NCBI GenBank assembly: GCA_031289995.1
Contig: JAITOI010000158.1
Location: forward strand, 1 to 19,675
Source of the DNA: Prevotellaceae bacterium
GTDB taxonomy: Bacteria; Bacteroidota; Bacteroidia; Bacteroidales; UBA932
Direction of reading: 5' to 3'
Length of the DNA: 19,675 bases
The notes under the pieces are model-generated. The model searched no databases. It was not told the origin of the DNA and saw only the letters and a program-made list of their open reading frames with translations. The translations under genes were made by a program, and so were the position numbers. This document shows, piece after piece, positions 14,209-19,675 of the stretch (position 1 is the first letter of the stretch; each line of letters opens with the position of its first letter).

Positions 14209-15570
14209 ATGCACGTACACTTCATTGCCATTGGCGGAAGCGCCATGCACAACCTTGCGCTCGCCTTGCACAGCAAGGGCTACACGGTGAGCGGGTCGGA
14301 CGACGAAATATTTGACCCCGCCAAAAATCGCCTCGCCGAAAAAGGCTTGCTGCCCGAAAAAATAGGCTGGTTTCCCGAAAAAATTACCGCCAAGCTCAAC
14401 GCCGTCATCCTTGGTATGCACGCCCGCGCCGACAACCCAGAGCTGCTGCGGGCAAAGGAGCTGGGGCTGAAAATATTTTCGTACCCCGAATACCTCTACG
14501 AGCAAACCAAAAACAAAACTCGCGTGGTGGTGGGCGGAAGCCACGGCAAAACCACCACCACCGCCATGATTATGCACGTGCTGCGCAACCTTGGCGTTGA
14601 CTTCGACTACATGGTGGGCGCCCAGCTCGATGGTTTCGACACCATGGTACACCTCTCGGAAGCCGCGCCAGTAGCCGTGTTCGAGGGCGACGAGTACCTC
14701 ACCTCGCCCATCGACCCGCGACCAAAATTTCACCTCTACCGCCCGCACATCGGCGTGATTACAGGCATTGCGTGGGACCACGTCAATGTTTTTCCCACAT
14801 GGAAAAATTACGTGGAGCAGTTCCACGCTTTCGCCAACCTGATTGAAGACGCAGGCTTGCTCATCTACTGCGTGGACGATAAAACCTGCGTGGAGGTGGC
14901 GCGAGACGCAAAAATCGGCCTCTCAAAGCAAGCCTACACAGCCCATGCCAGCTTCAACCGCGACGGCGTATGCACGCTAATCACCGAGCGCGACGGCGAA
15001 ATTCCGTTGCGCATTTTCGGGACGCACAACCTGCAAAACCTCGAAGCTGCGCAGCTTGTCTGCCGTAAGCTGGGCGTGCAAGACAGCGATTTTTACCGCG
15101 CCATTGCCACCTTTGGCGGGGCAACGCGACGGCTACAGCTCGTGGCGCAAAGCGAGCACACGAGCGTGTTCTACGACTTTGCGCACTCGCCCTCCAAGCT
15201 CTGCGCCACCACCACGGCGGTGCGGCAGCAGTTCCCGCAGCGCAAGCTCTACGCCTGCATGGAGCTGCACACGTTCAGCAGCCTGAGCAAGGAATTTCTT
15301 GCGCAGTACAACGGCGCGATGCGCGATGCCGACGTTGCCCTCATCTACTTCAACCCCGAAACGGTGCGCCACAAGCAGCTCAGCGAAATTGCGGCAGCCG
15401 ACGTGGCGCAAGCCTTTGGCGGCAGCGTGGAGGTGTTCACGAACAGCAGCGCGATGCTCGCCCGCTTGCGCTCACTCGACCCCGAGCAGGCAAATTTTTT
15501 GCTGATGAGCTCCGGAAATTTTGATGGAGTCAACGTTTCTGAGCTTGCGAAAGAGCTGGCTAAAAAATGA
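14209..15570 (+). CDS. mpl: UDP-N-acetylmuramate:L-Ala-gamma-D-Glu-meso-DAP ligase
   Basis: Murein peptide ligase, which re-attaches recycled tripeptide to UDP-MurNAc in the cytosol. The 453-aa product has a MurC-like N-terminal domain (HFIAIGGSAMHNLALALHSKG, 4-24), the ATP P-loop GSHGKTTTT (110-118) and the Mur-ligase motif VFEGDEYLTSP. The GITGIAWDHVNVFPT-like segment (VITGIAWDHVNVFPT) carries the His of the family, and FYDFAHSPSKL is the central to C-terminal domain motif of Mpl. The AMHNLA start and EGDEY motif distinguish it from MurC. The product implies meso-diaminopimelate peptidoglycan and a recycling pathway. It leads a probable three-gene operon: fmt starts 10 nt after its stop, and spmAB 1 nt after fmt. 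Confidence 0.9.
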   Translation: MHVHFIAIGGSAMHNLALALHSKGYTVSGSDDEIFDPAKNRLAEKGLLPEKIGWFPEKITAKLNAVILGMHARADNPELLRAKELGLKIFSYPEYLYEQTKNKTRVVVGGSHGKTTTTAMIMHVLRNLGVDFDYMVGAQLDGFDTMVHLSEAAPVAVFEGDEYLTSPIDPRPKFHLYRPHIGVITGIAWDHVNVFPTWKNYVEQFHAFANLIEDAGLLIYCVDDKTCVEVARDAKIGLSKQAYTAHASFNRDGVCTLITERDGEIPLRIFGTHNLQNLEAAQLVCRKLGVQDSDFYRAIATFGGATRRLQLVAQSEHTSVFYDFAHSPSKLCATTTAVRQQFPQRKLYACMELHTFSSLSKEFLAQYNGAMRDADVALIYFNPETVRHKQLSEIAAADVAQAFGGSVEVFTNSSAMLARLRSLDPEQANFLLMSSGNFDGVNVSELAKELAKK

Positions 15571-15587
15571 AGAATGAAGAATGGAAA
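15567..15587 (+). repeat. ATGAAGA heptamer repeat at the mpl-fmt junction
   Basis: ATGAAGA at 15567 and 15574 is followed by ATGGAAA at 15581. The three ATGs are 7 bp apart and therefore in three different frames. The first overlaps the mpl stop; only the third is in frame with fmt. Confidence 0.7.
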
Positions 15588-16543
15588 ACGAAAAATCACA
15601 TAGCTTGAAAATTGTTTTTATGGGCACGCCCGATTTCGCCGTGGCCTCGCTACAGGCCTTGGTGGACGGGGGCTACAACGTAACGGCAGTGGTAACGCAG
15701 CCCGACAAACCTGCTGGTCGCGGAATGCAATTGCTGGCCTCGGCGGTGAAGCAATTTGCTGTAAGCCGCGCCATTCCTGTGCTGCAGCCCATCAAAATGA
15801 AGGACGAAGATTTTTTGCAAGCGCTGCGCGAGCTGCAGGCCGACCTGTTTGTGGTGGTGGCGTTTCGTATGCTGCCCGAAGCGGTGTGGCGTATGCCGCG
15901 GCTGGGCACGTTCAACCTGCACGCCTCGCTGCTGCCGCGATACAGAGGCGCAGCACCCATCAATTGGGCTATCATCAACGGCGAAACCGAAACCGGAATC
16001 ACCACATTTTTCATCGACGAGGAAATTGATACCGGTAAAATTTTGCTGTCGAAAAAAGTAGCGATTTTACCCTCGGACACGGCCGAAACTTTGCACGATA
16101 AGCTGAAGGACGCGGGTAAAAGTTTGGTGCTCGAAACCGTTGATGGGCTTGCCTCCGGTACGCTTGTGCCCGTTGCACAGAGCGAGCTGGGCGAGGCCAA
16201 AAATCTGCCCACAGCGCCAAAAATTTTTAAGGACACCTGCCGCATCTGCTGGCAAAAAAACGCTGACGAGCTGGCCAACTTTGTGCGCGGCCTCAGCCCC
16301 CACCCTGCGGCCTGGTGCGACCTGCCGCTGAACGACGGCACAGCGCTACCGCTCAAAATTTTTGCATCGCACGCCGAAATTATCGCCCACACGCTACCTA
16401 TCGGCGCCCCGCAAACCGACTACCGCAGCTCTCTCAAAGTGGCCTGCACCAACGGTTTTTTGCACATCGACGAGCTGCAGCCAATGGGCAAAAAACGGAT
16501 GAGGTGCGAGGATTTTTTACGAGGATTTAGAGGGAGGTTTTGA
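15581..16543 (+). CDS. fmt: methionyl-tRNA formyltransferase
   Basis: Formylates initiator Met-tRNA using 10-formyl-THF. The 320-aa product has LKIVFMGTPDFAV (9-21) and the folate-binding/catalytic segment FNLHASLLPRYRGAAPI (111-127), with catalytic Asn112 and His114. GITTFFIDEEIDTG (139-152) holds the catalytic Asp150. The C-terminal OB-like domain (about 215-315) includes a short RGLSPHPAAW motif. Length is normal. The residues before KIVFMGTP (MENEKSHSL) are slightly longer than usual. Start chosen at 15581: no upstream in-frame ATG exists, the other two nearby ATGs being in different frames. Transcribed with mpl; spmAB starts 1 nt after its stop. Confidence 0.95.
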   Translation: MENEKSHSLKIVFMGTPDFAVASLQALVDGGYNVTAVVTQPDKPAGRGMQLLASAVKQFAVSRAIPVLQPIKMKDEDFLQALRELQADLFVVVAFRMLPEAVWRMPRLGTFNLHASLLPRYRGAAPINWAIINGETETGITTFFIDEEIDTGKILLSKKVAILPSDTAETLHDKLKDAGKSLVLETVDGLASGTLVPVAQSELGEAKNLPTAPKIFKDTCRICWQKNADELANFVRGLSPHPAAWCDLPLNDGTALPLKIFASHAEIIAHTLPIGAPQTDYRSSLKVACTNGFLHIDELQPMGKKRMRCEDFLRGFRGRF

Positions 16544-16544
16544 C

Positions 16545-17774
16545 ATGGCACTAAGCTACATCTGGCTCGCGTTTTTTCTCATCGCCATTGCAGCGGCAGT
16601 AGTGCGGGCGCTGGTTTTCGGCGAGATTGAAGTTCTTTCGGCGGTGATGAACTCCACCTTTGATTCGGCCAAAACAGCCTTCGAAATTTCGCTGGGGCTA
16701 ACCGGCGTACTCTCGCTGTGGCTCGGTTTTATGAAGATTGGTGAGCGCGGCGGCGTGGTGGGAGCCTTAGCTCGCCTCAGCTCGCCGGTGTTCCAAAAGC
16801 TCTTTCCCGACCTGCCCAAAGACCACCCCGCCAACGGCTCCATTTTTATGAATCTCTCGGCCAACATGCTGGGCTTGGACAACGCCGCCACCCCGCTTGG
16901 GTTAAAGGCCATGCGCGAAATGCAGGAGCTCAACCCCAGCAAGGACACCGCCTCCAACCCCATGCTAATGTTTTTGGCGCTCAACACATCGGGGCTAACG
17001 CTGATACCCATCAGCGTCATGGTGTACCGTGCGCAGCTGGGCGCGGCCAACCCCGCCGACGTTTTTTTGCCCATCCTCATCGCCACCTACTGCTCCACGC
17101 TGGCCGCCATTGTTGCCGTGTGCGTGCGGCAGCGCATCAGCCTACGCAGCCCAGCGCTGCTGCTGTTTTTGGGCGGGCTAACGGTGCTCATCGCGCTGCT
17201 GTTTGCCCTGTTTTCGGCCATGCCAAAAGAGCACATCGGGATGTACTCGGCCGCTGCCGCAAACCTTTTGCTGCTGCTCATCTTGCTGGCATTTTTTGTG
17301 GCCGGTATGCGCAAAAAAATCAACGTTTACGAGGCCTTCATCGAGGGCGCAAAGGAGGGCTTCAAAACCGCCATTACCATCATTCCCTACCTCGTGGCAA
17401 TGCTGGTGGCTATTGGGATGCTGCGGGCTGCGGGCGTGATGGACGCGGTGGTGAGCGGCATCGCAAGCGTGGTGGCTGCGCTGGGCTTCAACACCGACTT
17501 TGTGGGCGCCCTGCCCACCGCGCTGATGAAGCCGCTTAGCGGCAGCGGTGCACGCGGTATGATGGTAGACGCCATGCGCACCTACGGCGTGGACTCGTTC
17601 GCAGGCCGCCTGGCCGCTACGATGCAGGGCGCCACCGACACCACGTTCTACATCATCGCCGTGTATTTTGGCAGCGTGGGCATCAAAAAAACGCGCTACG
17701 CCATCACCTGCGGGCTTATTGCCGATGCCGTGGGAGTCGCGGCTGCCATTGGGGTTGCGTACATTTTCTTTTAG
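16545..17774 (+). CDS. fused SpmA-SpmB nucleoside-recognition membrane protein
   Basis: A 409-aa polytopic membrane protein with roughly ten hydrophobic segments. The N-terminal half (about 1-180) is SpmA-like: FEISLGLTGVLSLWLGFMKIGE, LSANMLGLDNAATPLGLKAM and ALNTSGLTLIPISVM. The C-terminal half (about 240-409) is SpmB-like: YEAFIEGAKEGFKTAITIIPYLVAMLVAIGML, then ALPTALMKPLSGSGARGMM and ATMQGATDTTFYIIAVYFGSVG. Both halves belong to the nucleoside-recognition (Gate) family. In Bacillus spmA and spmB are separate genes in spore-core dehydration, but no sporulation gene is seen here, so this is a transporter-like protein of unknown substrate. Position 1 nt after fmt suggests translational coupling. 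Confidence 0.88.
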   Translation: MALSYIWLAFFLIAIAAAVVRALVFGEIEVLSAVMNSTFDSAKTAFEISLGLTGVLSLWLGFMKIGERGGVVGALARLSSPVFQKLFPDLPKDHPANGSIFMNLSANMLGLDNAATPLGLKAMREMQELNPSKDTASNPMLMFLALNTSGLTLIPISVMVYRAQLGAANPADVFLPILIATYCSTLAAIVAVCVRQRISLRSPALLLFLGGLTVLIALLFALFSAMPKEHIGMYSAAAANLLLLLILLAFFVAGMRKKINVYEAFIEGAKEGFKTAITIIPYLVAMLVAIGMLRAAGVMDAVVSGIASVVAALGFNTDFVGALPTALMKPLSGSGARGMMVDAMRTYGVDSFAGRLAATMQGATDTTFYIIAVYFGSVGIKKTRYAITCGLIADAVGVAAAIGVAYIFF

Positions 17775-17815
17775 CGGCAGCTGAAAAAAAAATCACATCG
17801 TACCGTATTTTGTTT

Positions 17816-17823
17816 TATCTTTG
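17816..17823 (+). promoter_or_regulatory. -7 promoter box for mlaE-mlaF
   Basis: TATCTTTG followed by CGCCCGAAA, 23 bp before the TTG start of mlaE. Confidence 0.75.
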
Positions 17824-17846
17824 CGCCCGAAAAAAAAATTGTTGCA

Positions 17847-18578
17847 TTGAAGTTTTTTGAAACCATAGGACGCTACCTGCTGCTCATGTCGCGGGTGTTC
17901 AGCAAGCCGCAGCGGTGGCGAATTTTCTACTCGCAGCTGCTCGACGAAATGATGGACCTTGGCATCAACTCCGTGGCCATTGTGGCCATCGTGTCCATCT
18001 TTGTGGGCGCTGTCATCGCCATCCAAACGGCGCTCAACATGGAGAGCGCACCCGCCTACATGGTAGGCCTGGCCACGCGCGACACGCTCATCCTCGAATT
18101 TTGCTCCACCATGATTGCCCTCATTCTGGCAGGAAAAGTAGGCTCCAACATCGCCTCGCAGATAGGCTCCATGCGCATCACCGAGCAGCTTGACGCGCTT
18201 GAGCTGATGGGCGTCAACTCGGCCTGCTACCTCATCTTGCCAAAAATTGTGGCGCTCGTATCGCTCATGCCCTTCATCACCATTTTCAGCATCACCATCG
18301 GCATCTCCGGCGGGCTAATGGGCATCGCGCTCACCGACTACTTCACCGTTGACCAGTACGTGGACGGCATCCAGTACGAGTTCACGCCCTACTACGTTAC
18401 CTACTCCATCATCAAGTCGATGGTGTTTGCGTTTATCATCACCTCGGTGTCGGCGTTTTGGGGCTACAGCGTGCAGCACGGCACGCTCGACGTGGGGCGC
18501 AAGAGCACGATGGCCGTGGTTACCAGCTGCATTTGCATCCTCATTTTTAACCTGCTGCTCACCGAAATGTTGCTATAA
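17847..18578 (+). CDS. mlaE: MlaE-family phospholipid transport permease
   Basis: Permease of the MCE-type (Mla) ABC system, which moves phospholipids between inner and outer membrane. The 243-aa product contains five to six hydrophobic segments: GINSVAIVAIVSIFVGAVIAIQTAL (39-63), LILEFCSTMIALILAGKVGSNIASQIGSMRITEQLDALELMGVNS (the MlaE signature, about 81-125), and LPKIVALVSLMPFITIFSITIGISGG. The SMRITEQLDALELMG coupling helix is conserved. The start is a TTG at 17847 (encodes MKFFETIG): no upstream in-frame ATG, GTG or TTG lies after the promoter, and the MKFFxxxGRY beginning matches homologues. mlaF follows after 8 nt. Confidence 0.9.
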   Translation: MKFFETIGRYLLLMSRVFSKPQRWRIFYSQLLDEMMDLGINSVAIVAIVSIFVGAVIAIQTALNMESAPAYMVGLATRDTLILEFCSTMIALILAGKVGSNIASQIGSMRITEQLDALELMGVNSACYLILPKIVALVSLMPFITIFSITIGISGGLMGIALTDYFTVDQYVDGIQYEFTPYYVTYSIIKSMVFAFIITSVSAFWGYSVQHGTLDVGRKSTMAVVTSCICILIFNLLLTEMLL

Positions 18579-18586
18579 AAATTGCC

Positions 18587-19345
18587 ATGATAGAAGCCCG
18601 AAATATTTGCAAATCGTTCAACGGAAAAACCATTCTAAGCGACATCAGCGCTACGTTTGAGGAGGGTCAAACCAACCTCATCATCGGCGAAAGTGGCTCG
18701 GGAAAAACCGTGCTGCTCAAGTGCCTTGTTGGGCTGCACGCCATCGACAGCGGCGAAATTTTTTTCCACAACGTGGAGTACACCTCCCTCTCGCGCAAGC
18801 AGCAGCGCGGGTTGCGGCAGCAAATAGGGATGCTGTTTCAGGGCGGTGCGCTGTTCGATTCGGTAACGGTGGAGGAGAATGTGATGTTTCCGCTCACCAT
18901 GTTTTCGGCCATGAGCAAGGCCGAGCAGCGCGACCGTGCGCTGGTTTGCCTCGAGCGCGTCAACCTCGCCGACGCCCGCCACCTCTACCCCACCGAGCTG
19001 AGCGGCGGTATGCAGAAGCGCGTGGCCATTGCCCGCGCCATTTCGCTAAGCCCCCAATACCTGTTTTGCGACGAGCCAAACTCCGGCCTCGACCCCAAAA
19101 CCGCCATCCTCATCGACGCGCTCATCAAGGAAATTACCGAAGAAAATCACATCACCACCATCATCAACACGCACGACATGAACTCGGTGATGGAGATTGG
19201 CGACAAGGTGCTCTTCCTGCACGACGGCCGCTGCTGGTGGGAGGGCAGCAAGCATGATGTGCTCTACTCGCAGAACGTGGAGCTGAACGAATTTGTGTTT
19301 GCGAATAGCTTGGCGAAAAAGGCGAGGGCTTCAAATTTGAGATGA
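18587..19345 (+). CDS. mlaF: MlaF-family ABC transporter ATPase
   Basis: ATP-binding subunit of the Mla-type transporter. The 252-aa product has Walker A GESGSGKTV (34-42), Q-loop MLFQGGALFDSVTVEENV, signature LSGGMQKRVAIARAI, Walker B YLFCDEPNSGLDP, and the H-loop INTHDM. The GALFDS segment after the Q-loop is typical of MlaF/MCE-associated ATPases. It lies 8 nt after mlaE. No MCE protein gene (MlaD-like) follows; instead tpiA begins with its own promoter, so the substrate-binding partner must be encoded elsewhere. Confidence 0.92.
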   Translation: MIEARNICKSFNGKTILSDISATFEEGQTNLIIGESGSGKTVLLKCLVGLHAIDSGEIFFHNVEYTSLSRKQQRGLRQQIGMLFQGGALFDSVTVEENVMFPLTMFSAMSKAEQRDRALVCLERVNLADARHLYPTELSGGMQKRVAIARAISLSPQYLFCDEPNSGLDPKTAILIDALIKEITEENHITTIINTHDMNSVMEIGDKVLFLHDGRCWWEGSKHDVLYSQNVELNEFVFANSLAKKARASNLR

Positions 19346-19375
19346 TGCATACTTTCTTTTCTTCAATTCTTTTGC

Positions 19376-19383
19376 TATCTTTG
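19376..19383 (+). promoter_or_regulatory. -7 promoter box for tpiA
   Basis: TATCTTTG followed by CGCCCGAA, 41 bp upstream of the proposed CTG start at 19425. Confidence 0.75.
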
Positions 19384-19424
19384 CGCCCGAATTTGAAATC
19401 AGCAATCTTAAAATATTTAAATCA

Positions 19425-19675
19425 CTGAGAAAAAAAATCGTTGCAGGAAACTGGAAAATGAACACCACCTTCGATGAGGGCGAGGCCTTGGTGAAGGCGG
19501 TAATTGCCCGCAAAGGCGAGGTGGCAAGCGACGTGACGCTGGTGGTGGCACCGCCTTTCACGCACCTCAACTGCCTTGCCGACGACCTCAAGGAGGCCGG
19601 CATTGGGCTGTCGGCGCAGAACTGCGCAGCGAAAGAATCGGGCGCATACACCGGCGAGGTGTCGGCCAAAATGCT
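19425..19675 (+). CDS. tpiA: triosephosphate isomerase, 5' part
   Basis: Glycolytic enzyme interconverting DHAP and glyceraldehyde-3-phosphate. The sequence runs off the window; about 83 codons are present. The frame reads RKKIVAGNWKMN, the universal TIM N-terminus, with catalytic Asn9 and Lys11 in this numbering, followed by LVVAPPFTHL (about residues 38-47), QNCAAKESGAYTGEVSAKML. No ATG, GTG or TTG occurs in this frame between the -7 box (19376) and the motif. The CTG at 19425 sits exactly where Met1 of MRKKIVAGNWKMN would be. The first in-frame ATG (19458) is Met12, after Asn9 and Lys11, so using it would remove catalytic residues. The start is therefore probably CTG, unless an assembly error has altered an ATG. 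Confidence 0.9.
   Translation, partial: MRKKIVAGNWKMNTTFDEGEALVKAVIARKGEVASDVTLVVAPPFTHLNCLADDLKEAGIGLSAQNCAAKESGAYTGEVSAKM

Noticed and set aside
19331..19669. 112-aa minus-strand ORF at the window end
   Set aside because: Antisense to tpiA, whose N-terminal motif is unmistakable.

Overview
The window looks like a chromosomal segment of a member of the Bacteroidota, probably order Bacteroidales. The best evidence is the promoter type. Thirteen gene starts or divergent intergenic regions carry a TAnnTTTG -7 box (TATCTTTG, TACCTTTG or TACTTTTG), which is the motif read by the Bacteroidota primary sigma factor. Shine-Dalgarno sequences are mostly absent, and the gene set (Mpl, fused SpmA-SpmB, MlaEF, KARI, stand-alone heptose-1-P adenylyltransferase) fits. 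Coding DNA is fairly GC-rich for this phylum and intergenic DNA is AT-rich. The organism has an outer membrane with Kdo- and probably heptose-containing LPS (waaA, rfaE2), a phospholipid-transport ABC module (mlaEF) and peptidoglycan recycling (mpl). The genus cannot be fixed from this sequence.

Layout. 1-321: non-coding, AT-rich, with an array of 22-bp-spaced A/T-tract repeats followed by a promoter with three CGCAA elements on a 10-bp period. 322-850: a two-gene overlapping pair that resembles a type II toxin-antitoxin module. 926-1972 (minus): ilvC, divergent from udk-waaA (2104-4003, plus). 4187-6493 (plus): a four-gene lipoprotein operon (CsgG-like, small PEGA-like protein, DUF4810, DUF799/GNA1162), each junction an ATGA stop/start overlap, closed by a strong terminator. 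6629-7453: tcdA, convergent with an exported thioredoxin-like protein (7496-7975, minus). 8210-9097: a stand-alone homocysteine S-methyltransferase, convergent and overlapping by 4 bp with the uvrA-rfaE2 operon (12524-9094, minus). 12693-13292 (minus): an ECF sigma factor with a long leader. 13669-14076 (minus): a solitary HsdR-N-like nuclease-fold protein, divergent from mpl-fmt-spmAB (14209-17774). 17847-19345: mlaE-mlaF. 19425-end: the start of tpiA, truncated by the window edge.

Most of this is housekeeping. The part closest to an uncharacterised system is the lipoprotein operon. It combines a CsgG-fold protein (a family that includes an outer-membrane secretion channel) with three further lipoproteins in a translationally coupled unit, which suggests a fixed-stoichiometry envelope complex whose cargo or function is unknown. 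Secondary points are the TA-like pair with its phased operator-like repeats, the 22-bp array, and a tpiA gene with no ATG/GTG/TTG start: a CTG sits exactly where the initiator should be.

All family assignments come from reading motifs and remembered family features; no database search was run.
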